Below, piece after piece: positions 8,161-14,604 of a DNA stretch of 34,262 bases. Position numbers and translations under genes: made by a program. Within the stretch, counting starts at the first letter, position 1. Each line of letters opens with the position of its first letter. The DNA comes from Streptomyces eurythermus (GTDB lineage: Bacteria; Actinomycetota; Actinomycetes; Streptomycetales; Streptomycetaceae), in contig NZ_BMSK01000038.1 of assembly GCF_014649115.1 (NCBI RefSeq), positions 1-34,262 of the forward strand. Reading direction: 5' to 3'. A model generated the notes under the pieces. The model searched no databases. It was not told the origin of the DNA and worked only from the letters and a program-made list of their open reading frames with translations.

Positions 8161-9160
8161 GGCGGTGCAGGAGATAGCCGGCGTGCAGCCGGTTGCGGGC
8201 CCCGAGTTCGCTCATGATCTCGGAGACATGACGCTGACAGGTGCGCAGGGAGATCCCCAGCCGCTTGGCGATGACCTTGTCCTCCTCGCCGGAGACGAGC
8301 ATGGCGATGACCGCCTCCCGGATCTCCGCGGACGTGAGGGACAGGCGCGAGCGGTCCAGCTCGGTGGGGAACGGCTTGGCGCTCACCCACAGGCTCTCGA
8401 ACGTGTCGGCGATGAACTCGACGAGGTTGAGGTCCTTGACGAGGCAGGCGCCGAGCGGGTCCGAACGCAGCGAGATCACGGCGAACTTGCGGTCGAAGAC
8501 GATGAGCCGCTGGAAGGAACTGGGCAGGGTCCTGACCTCGGCGCCCAGGCCCGTCACGTGTTCCACGTAGGTGCTCATCCCGGAGCTGAAGTGCGCCGAG
8601 TGCTGGTAGAGGGTGCGCATGCGCACTCCGCGGCGCAGCAGTTCCTCGGTCCGCGGCAGGGACTCCTGGAGGATCTCCTCCTTGCGCGCGCCGCCGGGCT
8701 GGGCGGTGAGGACCTCCGTCTCGCTCTGGTTGGCGAGGTTGGTGATGGTGTAGCGGACGTCGTCGAGATCGGAGAGGGCGCTGATCGCCTCCCGGCGGAT
8801 GAGTTCGACCCTGCTCGACTCGTAGACGGCGTTCATTCGGGAGAGTTCGGAGTGCACCCGTTCGACCTCCTCCTGCTGCCGCCGGAGCTGCTCCATCACC
8901 GGGCCGAGGAGCCGGAAGCGCGCGGTCTCCGGAGCGACGGCGCTGAAGGTCCCCGGGGCTTCCGGTATCGGCCTCAGCATCTTGTATTCGACCAGCCGCT
9001 GAACCGATTGCTCAACCCGCTCGGGGGAAAGTCCAATTCCACTGGACAACTGGTCGAGTGTCACTTCGGATCTGGTGACCGCGTAGGCGTACACACGAGC
9101 GGCCTCATCGGTGAGGCGCGGCAAGGACCGGCCCGGCGATATGACCGCCATGTCCGTCAT
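8141..9160 (-). CDS. LuxR-type HTH transcriptional regulator with TrmB-like N-terminus
   Basis: A 339-residue protein. The N-terminal part resembles a TrmB/winged-helix module (DEAARVYAYAVTRSEVTLDQLSSGIGLSPERVEQSVQRLVE). A PLD-like sensor region follows (LRRGVRMRTLYQHSAHF...). The C-terminal LuxR/GerE-type HTH is clear (LTSAEIREAVIAMLVSGEEDKVIAKRLGISLRTCQRHVSEIMSELGA, split across the helices). This architecture is common in Streptomyces antibiotic clusters. The ATG at 9160 is preceded by GAAGGGAAG at a good distance; the frame is open further upstream but has no ribosome binding site there. It is transcribed towards the argB-like gene and divergently from the N-hydroxylase operon, so it probably controls the 9161-9583 intergenic region. 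Confidence 0.87.
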   Translation of the reverse strand: MTDMAVISPGRSLPRLTDEAARVYAYAVTRSEVTLDQLSSGIGLSPERVEQSVQRLVEYKMLRPIPEAPGTFSAVAPETARFRLLGPVMEQLRRQQEEVERVHSELSRMNAVYESSRVELIRREAISALSDLDDVRYTITNLANQSETEVLTAQPGGARKEEILQESLPRTEELLRRGVRMRTLYQHSAHFSSGMSTYVEHVTGLGAEVRTLPSSFQRLIVFDRKFAVISLRSDPLGACLVKDLNLVEFIADTFESLWVSAKPFPTELDRSRLSLTSAEIREAVIAMLVSGEEDKVIAKRLGISLRTCQRHVSEIMSELGARNRLHAGYLLHRLMPDAD

Positions 9161-9583
9161 AGGGTACTTCCCTTCAGTTAGCCCGCTGATCAAGCCAGTG
9201 ATCATACAGGGGGCGGATGTGGGTATCCGTCGTCCGGCGAGAGCCGGCGACCGGCCATGGGCCACATGGCACAACTGTTTCACCATTGAATGATTCAGCA
9301 TTTAAGTAGCCGGGTTTGCCCCCCTTTGTCATCCGTGCGGATCTCCGCCATGCGTAACTGCGACAGCAGATTCCCTTGGACTCGCCGACCATGCCGACGC
9401 ATAGTTATTCACGCGGCGGGCCACCGGTCGCCGCACTATCCGGGATTTCGTAATCCGAAATCCGTATTCCGTGAGCATGATGTGCGGGTTTTCAATGCTG
9501 CTTAGTTATTTTTCGCAGGCGGTCTATTTGCTGAGCGACCTGGGTTGGGGCTGACCTTCGGCGTTCAGGGAGGTTGAGAAACT
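9161..9583. promoter_or_regulatory. 423-nt divergent regulatory region
   Basis: This gap between the LuxR-type regulator (-) and the N-hydroxylase operon (+) is visibly poorer in G+C than the rest of the window and has no convincing gene. It holds an 8-bp inverted repeat at 9443-9463 and an 11-nt palindrome (TGAATGATTCA, 9287-9297). It also holds an imperfect pair GCCATG/CATGGC at 9254-9270 and a direct repeat TAGTTATT at 9402-9409 and 9503-9510. A ribosome binding site GGGAGG (9568-9573) serves the GTG at 9584. It should carry promoters in both directions; -10 and -35 boxes could not be assigned with confidence. Confidence 0.7.
9443..9463. promoter_or_regulatory. Operator-like inverted repeat
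   Basis: GGATTTCG and CGAAATCC form a perfect 8-bp inverted repeat around the 5-nt spacer TAATC, about 120 nt before the start of the N-hydroxylase gene. Its size fits a dimeric helix-turn-helix protein. The neighbouring LuxR-type regulator is the nearest candidate, which is inference. Confidence 0.45.
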
Positions 9584-10309
9584 GTGGAGTCTGTCCCACC
9601 GACGGACCATGTTCGGGAGCAGCTCTTCAGGTGGATCAGGAGTGATGATTTCTCATGCCTGGCGGGCAAGGCCTCGCTGCGCAAGGGAATGATGTCCTGC
9701 GCCCGGCTCGGCGAGCTGGGAGCCGAGGTGTCCACACGTGAGCTGCACGCAAGACTGCAAGAATTCGTGCGGGGCCGGCTGACGCCCACGGAGAACTTCC
9801 ACACCTTCGTCGCCATCTTCACCGGCCCGCTGGGAATAGCCGAGATGGAATTCGAGAAGCTGCTGTGGCAGCAGCTGGCGGATCTGCACGAGCTGGACCG
9901 CGATCTCTATCAATGGGCCCCCGAAGTGGCGGCAGACCCGGATTCCAGCGAATTCGGCTTCAGCGTGGTCGGCCACCCGTTCTTCGTGGTCGGTCTGCAT
10001 GGCCGATCGTCGCGCGTGTCCCGCCGCTTCTCGCAGCCCGCCCTCGCGTTCAACTCGCATCACCAGTTTCAGCGGCTGAAGCAGAACGGGACGTTCGAGG
10101 GACTGAAGAAGAGGATCCGGGAGCGGGAAATGCGGCTCCAGAATTCACTCAACCCGAATCTCGCGGACTTCGGTGAGGCATCCGAAGCGCGCCAGTATTC
10201 CGGCCGGGCCGTCGAGCCGACCTGGACCTGCCCGGTCTTTCCCCCCGTACGCGCCGCCGGGCCGGGCGGGCAGCAGGAGACGACGGTACGGACAGGAGAG
10301 GAAACATGA
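9584..10309 (+). CDS. YqcI/YcgG family heme-dependent N-hydroxylase (AglA/GntA-like)
   Basis: A 241-residue protein with the conserved YqcI/YcgG blocks: NFHTFVAIFTGP, EFEKLLWQQLADLHELDRDLY, DPDSSEFGFSVVGHPFFVVGLH, SSRVSRRFSQPALAFNSH and a late FGEASEARQYSGR segment. Characterised members are heme monooxygenases that hydroxylate guanidino nitrogens. AglA hydroxylates the arginine N-epsilon in argolaphos, a phosphonopeptide, and GntA acts in guanitoxin biosynthesis. Here it probably oxidises the guanidine of arginine, either free or inside the product, and the Val-Arg end of the peptide at 14457 is an attractive target. The start is GTG 9584, 10 nt after GGGAGG. It leads a four-gene operon and overlaps the SDR gene by ATGA. 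The last 40 residues are Pro/Gly-rich and variable. Confidence 0.85.
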   Translation: MESVPPTDHVREQLFRWIRSDDFSCLAGKASLRKGMMSCARLGELGAEVSTRELHARLQEFVRGRLTPTENFHTFVAIFTGPLGIAEMEFEKLLWQQLADLHELDRDLYQWAPEVAADPDSSEFGFSVVGHPFFVVGLHGRSSRVSRRFSQPALAFNSHHQFQRLKQNGTFEGLKKRIREREMRLQNSLNPNLADFGEASEARQYSGRAVEPTWTCPVFPPVRAAGPGGQQETTVRTGEET

Positions 10310-11088
10310 GCGGTCGAACCAGAACCGCGGTCGTGACGGGGGCTTCCTCCGGATTCGGCAGAGCCATCGTCAAGCGGCTGGCCGCCGACGGGCGCCCCGT
10401 CGTCGCACTGGCCCGGCGCAAGGACCGGCTCGAGGCACTGTGCGAGGAAGCCGGGCCGGAGAGCCGGATACTTCCCCTCGCCGTCGACATCCGGGACGGC
10501 GACGCCGTGGCAGCGGCTCTCGGCGCGCTCCCGGAGGAATTCGCGGACGTGGAAGTCCTCGTCAACAACGCGGGCCTGTCCCGGGGGTTCGGCCCCGTGC
10601 AGGCGGCGGACCCGGCGCACTGGCAGGACATGGTCGACACCAATGTCATGGGCCAGCTGCACTGCATCAAGGCCGTACTGCCCGCCATGCTCGGAGCGGG
10701 CGGCGGGCACATCGTCAACATCGGTTCCATAGCCGCGCTTTACCCGTACTCCGGGGGCAATGTCTATGGCGCCACAAAGGCCTTCACGCATCAGCTCAGC
10801 CTCAGCCTCCGCACGGATCTCGAAGGCACCGGAGTGCGGGTGAGCTGCATCGCTCCCGGTATGGCGCGTACCGAATTCGCCCTCGTGCGTTTCGACGGCG
10901 ACGAACAGCGCGCCGACGCGCTCTACCAGGATGTGGAGCCGCTGTCCGCGGACGACATCGCCGAGGCCGTCCACTGGTGCCTGTCCCAACCGGCCCGGGT
11001 CAACGTGAACATGATCGAAATCATGCCCACCTCCCAGCCGTTCGGCCTGGGATTCCGTACCACCACCACACGGAGGAGCGCCGACTGA
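10306..11088 (+). CDS. Short-chain dehydrogenase/reductase
   Basis: A 260-residue classical SDR: cofactor motif TGASSGFGRAI at residues about 9-19, the NNAG motif, and the catalytic Ser in NIGSIAALYPYSGG with YGATK supplying Tyr and Lys. Arg/Lys residues after the second strand (ARRKDRLEAL) favour NADP(H). A strong ribosome binding site (GGAGAGGAAAC) precedes the ATG, which overlaps the upstream stop. It sits between a guanidine N-hydroxylase and an amidinotransferase, so a substrate derived from an amino acid or phosphonate is likely. Reduction of phosphonoacetaldehyde is possible but normally done by group III alcohol dehydrogenases. The family is certain, the substrate is not. Confidence 0.88.
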   Translation: MSGRTRTAVVTGASSGFGRAIVKRLAADGRPVVALARRKDRLEALCEEAGPESRILPLAVDIRDGDAVAAALGALPEEFADVEVLVNNAGLSRGFGPVQAADPAHWQDMVDTNVMGQLHCIKAVLPAMLGAGGGHIVNIGSIAALYPYSGGNVYGATKAFTHQLSLSLRTDLEGTGVRVSCIAPGMARTEFALVRFDGDEQRADALYQDVEPLSADDIAEAVHWCLSQPARVNVNMIEIMPTSQPFGLGFRTTTTRRSAD

Positions 11089-12119
11089 TGTCGCGTGTCT
11101 GGAGCACCAACGACTGGGACCCGCTGGAGGAGATCGTCCTCGGCACGGCGCAGGGGCTGACGCCCCCGCCCGTCGACGAATCGGTCCGCCACTTCTTCGA
11201 GCCGCCCGCCGACGCCCATCTGGAACAGGTGCCGGCGGACACCCTCAAGCGTGTCGTCGAGGAGGCCGAGGAGGACTTCCGCGACCTCGAGGAACTGCTC
11301 GGCCAGGCCGGCGTCACCGTCCGCCGGCCCGAACCGCTGCGCCCCGGCCAGGAGTTCGCCACCCCCGGCTGGCAGTCCGTGGCCATGCACGCGCTGATGC
11401 CCCGTGACTGCCTCCTGGTGGTCGGCGACACGGTCATCGAGGCGCCCATGGCGATGCGGGCCCGCTACTTCGAGACCATGCCGTTCCGGCGCCTGCTCGG
11501 CGAGTACTTCGACGACGGCGCCACCTGGCTGGCGGCCCCCAAGCCGGAGCTCGACGCGAGCACCTACGTCTACGAGCCCGGCCGCTCGGTCGTCGCCGAG
11601 AACGAGCCGCTGTTCGACGGCGCCAATGTGCTGCGCTGCGGCCGCGACGTCTTCTTCAACGTGAGCAACACCGGCAACCGCAAGGGCGCCGAGTGGCTGC
11701 GCCGCGCCCTCGGCCCGGAGTACCGCGTCCACGAGATGTCGATCTGCTCCGACCACGTCGGGACCACGCTGCACATCCTGCGCCCCGGCCTGCTGCTCGC
11801 CAACTCCGCCCGGCTCGGCGAGGACAGCATCCCCGAGCCGCTGCGCCGCTGGAAGACCATCTGGGTCGACGAACCCGAGGACGACGGCTACGCCTTCACC
11901 TGGCCGAGGGCCTCGGTCTGGATCGGGATGAACATCCTGGCGCTCGGCCCCGACCGCGTCATCGTGCCCGACAACCAGACCCGCGTCATGCGCCAGCTCG
12001 AGGCCGCCGGCATCGAGCCCGTGCCCGCGCGGTTCCGCCACGGACGCACCTTCGGCGGCGGCTTCCACTGCTGTTCCCTGGACACACGGCGCACCGGTGA
12101 ACTCGGTGACTACCTCTGA
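11088..12119 (+). CDS. Amidinotransferase (arginine:amine type)
   Basis: A 343-residue protein of the glycine/inosamine amidinotransferase family (five-bladed pentein fold). It opens with VWSTNDWDPLEEIVLGTA, has the substrate segments EAPMAMRARYFE and the acidic/His residues of the active site (SDHVGTTLHILRPG). It ends with the diagnostic FGGGFHCCSLDTRR, in which Cys328 is the predicted nucleophile that takes the amidino group from arginine. Such enzymes move C(=NH)NH2 from Arg to a primary amine and release ornithine. Directly downstream of an arginine N-hydroxylase and SDR, it could move a plain or N-hydroxylated amidino group onto a new amine. The start ATG overlaps the SDR stop by 1 nt (TGATG). 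Confidence 0.9.
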   Translation: MSRVWSTNDWDPLEEIVLGTAQGLTPPPVDESVRHFFEPPADAHLEQVPADTLKRVVEEAEEDFRDLEELLGQAGVTVRRPEPLRPGQEFATPGWQSVAMHALMPRDCLLVVGDTVIEAPMAMRARYFETMPFRRLLGEYFDDGATWLAAPKPELDASTYVYEPGRSVVAENEPLFDGANVLRCGRDVFFNVSNTGNRKGAEWLRRALGPEYRVHEMSICSDHVGTTLHILRPGLLLANSARLGEDSIPEPLRRWKTIWVDEPEDDGYAFTWPRASVWIGMNILALGPDRVIVPDNQTRVMRQLEAAGIEPVPARFRHGRTFGGGFHCCSLDTRRTGELGDYL

Positions 12120-12831
12120 GCCCTCCGCGGCATCGGACGTGCGCGTCGCCGGGCTGCGCCGCTACCCGGTGAAGTCGATGCGGGGCGAGGACCTCGCCCA
12201 CGCCGACTTCACCGCGCGCGGCATGACCGGGGACCGCTCCTGGGCCGTGACCTTCCCCGACGGACGGGTCGGCAGCGGCAAGAGCTGGAAACACGTCCGG
12301 CGCGTCGACGGGCTGCTCGGTTACACGGCCGGGACGGCCGACGGCCGGGTGCGGGTGCGCACCCCGGACGACCGCGTGCTGGCCGCCGGGGACCCGGACC
12401 TGGACGAGGAGCTCAGCCGCCTCGCCGGCACCGCCGTACACCTCGGCCGGGAACAGGACGTGTCGCACTTCGACTGCGCGGCGGTCCATCTGCTGTCCCG
12501 GCCCGCCCTGGCACGGCTGGCCGCGCGGATGCCGGCCGAGGCGCGGCAGGTCCTGGTCGACCGGTTCCGCCCCAATCTCCTCCTGGACGGTGAGTCCTTC
12601 CTCGAGGACGACTGGGTCGGCGCCAAGGTGGCCGTCGGTCCCGAAGTGGTCCTGGAGATCACCGAGCGCACCGAGCGCTGTGTCATGACCACCCTGCCGC
12701 AGGCCGGTCTGCCCGCGGCCCGGACCGTGCTGCGGACGCTCGTCGAAGAGTTCGACACCTGCCTCGGCGTGTACGCCAGGGTCATCACGGGCGGGCGCGC
12801 GGCGCTCGCGGACCCCGTACGGGTCTGCTGA
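12097..12831 (+). CDS. MOSC domain protein (YcbX/mARC-like)
   Basis: A 244-residue protein with an N-terminal MOSC_N beta-barrel (VAGLRRYPVKSMRGEDLAHADFTARGMTGDRSWAV) and a C-terminal MOSC domain. The conserved Cys195 in TERTERCVMTTL corresponds to the Mo-coordinating cysteine of mARC and YcbX. Those enzymes reduce N-hydroxylated substrates (amidoximes, N-hydroxyguanidines, hydroxylamines). YcbX carries its own C-terminal ferredoxin, which is absent here, so an external donor is needed. The operon also encodes a guanidine N-hydroxylase, so a reductive or detoxifying counterpart makes sense (inference). The GTG at 12097 overlaps the amidinotransferase gene by 23 nt; the in-frame GTG at 12106, with GGTGA 5 nt upstream, is an equally good start. 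A strong hairpin follows the stop codon. Confidence 0.85.
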   Translation: MNSVTTSEPSAASDVRVAGLRRYPVKSMRGEDLAHADFTARGMTGDRSWAVTFPDGRVGSGKSWKHVRRVDGLLGYTAGTADGRVRVRTPDDRVLAAGDPDLDEELSRLAGTAVHLGREQDVSHFDCAAVHLLSRPALARLAARMPAEARQVLVDRFRPNLLLDGESFLEDDWVGAKVAVGPEVVLEITERTERCVMTTLPQAGLPAARTVLRTLVEEFDTCLGVYARVITGGRAALADPVRVC

Positions 12832-12832
12832 C

Positions 12833-12883
12833 TTCGGGCGGGAGGGCCCGGCCCCGTCGATGCCCCGGGCCCTTCCGTCCGAA
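12833..12883 (+). terminator. Strong terminator hairpin
   Basis: Immediately after the MOSC stop codon, TTCGGGCGGGAGGGCCCGG (12833-12851) pairs with 12865-12883 in a 19-bp stem with two G-U wobbles and a 13-nt loop. There is no U-tract, which is common for Streptomyces terminators. It closes the N-hydroxylase operon. It also argues against the ATG at 12860 as start of the next gene, because that codon lies in the loop. Confidence 0.75.
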
Positions 12884-12919
12884 CCCCTTTCTGCGACACC
12901 GGAAGTCCACACCACCGAC

Positions 12920-14368
12920 ATGCGTAAAGTGACTTACTCAGTGAGCGCCGACCAGACCGGTCGCCTGCTGGGGGACTGGCTCGAGGACGGCCCCGCCTAC
13001 CTCGCGCTGGCCAAGGCGTTCCGTGCGCTGATCACGGACGGCCGGCTGCCGGCCGGCACCCGGATACCCTCCGAGCGTGTCCTGGCCGCGCAGTGCCGCA
13101 TCGGCCGCAACACGGTCACCGCCGCCTACAGCCTGCTGCGGACCGAGGGCTATCTGGAGGGCCACCGCGGCGCGGGCACCTTCACGGCGTTGCCGCCGGG
13201 ACACCAGCGGGTCCGCACGGCGCCCCAGGACGCGCGCCGGTTCCCCGAGAACCGCATCGACCTCGCCGTGGCGCAGGTGCCGGCGCCGGAGCCGCTGCTC
13301 GCGGAGGCGGTGCGCGACGCGGCCTGCCACGTGGGCAAGTACACCGACGGTCCGGTGCACGACCGGGTGGGGCTGCGCGAACTGCGGCAGGCCATCGCCG
13401 ACCGCTACACCCGGCGCGGTCTTCCCACGTCGGCGGACGAGATCATGGTGACGACGGGTGCCTACCAGGGGTGGGGACTCCTGCTGCGGCTGACGGCCCA
13501 GCGCTTCGACCCCGTCCTGGTCGACGCGCCGACCTATCCGGACGCCGTACAGGCCATCCGGTCGATCGCCGGACGGCCCCTGCCGGTCGGGCTCGGTCCC
13601 GAGGGCTGGGATCCCGAGCTGCTGGTGTCGGCCTGCCGCCAGGCCCGGCCCGTCCTCGCCTACCTCATGCCGGACCATCACAACCCGACGGGACACGTGA
13701 TGCCGGACGAGGTGCGCGAGGCCGTCGCCGCCGGAGCCCGCCGGTCCGGGACACTGCTCGTGGTCGACGAGACCCTCTCCGAACTCACCCTGGAGGGCCC
13801 CGCACCACGGCCCATGGCCGCCTTCGCGAGCCGCGGCCAGGTCGTGACGATCGGCTCCCTGTCCAAGATCTTCTGGAGCGGGCTGAACCTGGGCTGGATC
13901 CGCGCGACCCCGTCCCTGATCAGCCGGCTGGCCGCCCTGCGGGGCCCCGGTGACGCGGGCAACTCCGTCGTCAACCAGCTCATCGCCCGCAGGCTGTTCG
14001 ACGACTACGACGCCGTGCTGCGGGAGCGGCGGCTGACCCTGTCGGCCCGGCGGGACCACCTCGTCGGCGCCCTGCGGCGGCACCTGCCCGAGTGGACGTT
14101 CTCCCCGCCACGGGGCGGACTGTGTCTGTGGGTGGACCTCGGGGAGCGCGTGAGTTCCCGGCTGGCCTGCGCGGCGGAGGGCCTCGGTGTGGACATCCTC
14201 ACCGGCTCCCGGTTCGCCGTCGAGGGAACGCTCGACAACCGGCTGCGCCTGCCGTTCGTCCAGCCCCCCGACGTCCTCTCCGAGGGCGTGGAGCGGCTCG
14301 CGGCGGCGTACGCCGCCGTCCGCGGCCACCGGTCCCGGCCGACGGCTCACGCCCTGCTCGCGGCGTGA
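12920..14368 (+). CDS. MocR-type GntR/aminotransferase regulator
   Basis: About 482 residues. A winged-helix GntR domain at the start (ALAKAFRALITDGRLPAGTRIPSERVLAAQCRIGRNTVTAAYSLLRTEGYLE, split over the helices) is fused to a fold-type I aminotransferase domain. The PLP-binding lysine is in IGSLSKIFWSGLNLGW and the Asn/Asp region in YLMPDHHNPTG. MocR proteins use PLP and a bound amino compound to switch transcription of amine- or amino-acid-related genes. I prefer the ATG at 12920. The in-frame ATG at 12860 falls inside the terminator hairpin, and neither has a good ribosome binding site, so leaderless translation is possible. It lies between the N-hydroxylase operon and the phosphonate core and could control both. 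Confidence 0.87.
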   Translation: MRKVTYSVSADQTGRLLGDWLEDGPAYLALAKAFRALITDGRLPAGTRIPSERVLAAQCRIGRNTVTAAYSLLRTEGYLEGHRGAGTFTALPPGHQRVRTAPQDARRFPENRIDLAVAQVPAPEPLLAEAVRDAACHVGKYTDGPVHDRVGLRELRQAIADRYTRRGLPTSADEIMVTTGAYQGWGLLLRLTAQRFDPVLVDAPTYPDAVQAIRSIAGRPLPVGLGPEGWDPELLVSACRQARPVLAYLMPDHHNPTGHVMPDEVREAVAAGARRSGTLLVVDETLSELTLEGPAPRPMAAFASRGQVVTIGSLSKIFWSGLNLGWIRATPSLISRLAALRGPGDAGNSVVNQLIARRLFDDYDAVLRERRLTLSARRDHLVGALRRHLPEWTFSPPRGGLCLWVDLGERVSSRLACAAEGLGVDILTGSRFAVEGTLDNRLRLPFVQPPDVLSEGVERLAAAYAAVRGHRSRPTAHALLAA

Positions 14369-14397
14369 GCCGCACCTCTGCCGGACCACCACCGCGC

Positions 14398-14409
14398 CAC
14401 CGGCCGGTG
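14398..14409. promoter_or_regulatory. 12-bp perfect palindrome upstream of the peptide gene
   Basis: CACCGGCCGGTG lies in the 88-nt gap between the MocR stop and the short peptide gene. The position suits an operator for the adjacent MocR regulator. G+C-rich palindromes occur by chance in this DNA, so support is weak. Confidence 0.3.
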
Positions 14410-14440
14410 TGAGGCTGAACGCGTCGACAGCGAAGGAACC

Positions 14441-14451
14441 GGAGGAGGTGA
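14441..14451 (+). promoter_or_regulatory. Very strong ribosome binding site of the peptide gene
   Basis: GGAGGAGGTGA matches the anti-Shine-Dalgarno end of 16S rRNA almost without gaps and ends 5 nt before the ATG at 14457. It is the strongest such site noticed in the window. It indicates that the 22-codon frame is translated at a high level. Confidence 0.8.
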
Positions 14452-14456
14452 CAGAC

Positions 14457-14525
14457 ATGAAGGCTTACATCAAGCCCGAGGCCAAGAAGGTGGACCAGGC
14501 CACCATCGTCGCCAACGTTCGTTAG
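14457..14525 (+). CDS. 22-residue peptide, candidate ribosomal precursor/scaffold ending in Val-Arg
   Basis: The peptide begins MKAYIKPEAKK and ends in ATIVANVR. A near-perfect Shine-Dalgarno sequence sits at the right distance and a 32-nt perfect palindrome follows. The next gene is an asparagine-synthetase homolog that carries a PqqD/RRE-like C-terminal domain. The segment YIKPE recalls the YxxP motif by which lasso-peptide leaders dock on RRE domains. The C-terminal Val-Arg equals the dipeptide of fosfazinomycin A, whose Arg carboxylate carries the hydrazide. I infer that the peptide is a substrate whose C-terminus is modified by the AsnB homolog and later released by proteolysis. An alternative is a leader-peptide attenuator, but no run of rare or product-related codons is seen. 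Existence of the gene is likely; its function is a hypothesis. Confidence 0.75.
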   Translation: MKAYIKPEAKKVDQATIVANVR

Positions 14526-14531
14526 CGGCCG

Positions 14532-14563
14532 GAGTGCCACGCCTCCGCGGAGGCGTGGCACTC
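14532..14563 (+). terminator. Perfect 32-nt palindrome, attenuator or mRNA-stabilising hairpin
   Basis: Half-site GAGTGCCACGCCTCC (14532-14546) and its exact complement (14549-14563) flank the self-complementary GC, giving a 15-bp perfect stem 7 nt after the peptide stop codon. RiPP operons often place such a leaky terminator or stabilising stem between the precursor gene and the enzymes to make more precursor mRNA. It could also be a protein-binding site. Confidence 0.7.
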
Positions 14564-14604
14564 GCTTTCACCAGCAGGAAACGCGCGGAGAAGTAGGTAG
14601 CACC

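Noticed and set aside
9290..9505. 71-codon frame in the divergent intergenic region
   Set aside because: There is no ribosome binding site, the composition is not gene-like, and it covers the palindromes and probable promoters.
14187..14522. Longer frame (112 codons) in frame with the 22-residue peptide
   Set aside because: It overlaps the 3' end of the MocR gene in another frame and has no ribosome binding site. The strong Shine-Dalgarno site at 14441 belongs to the internal ATG at 14457.
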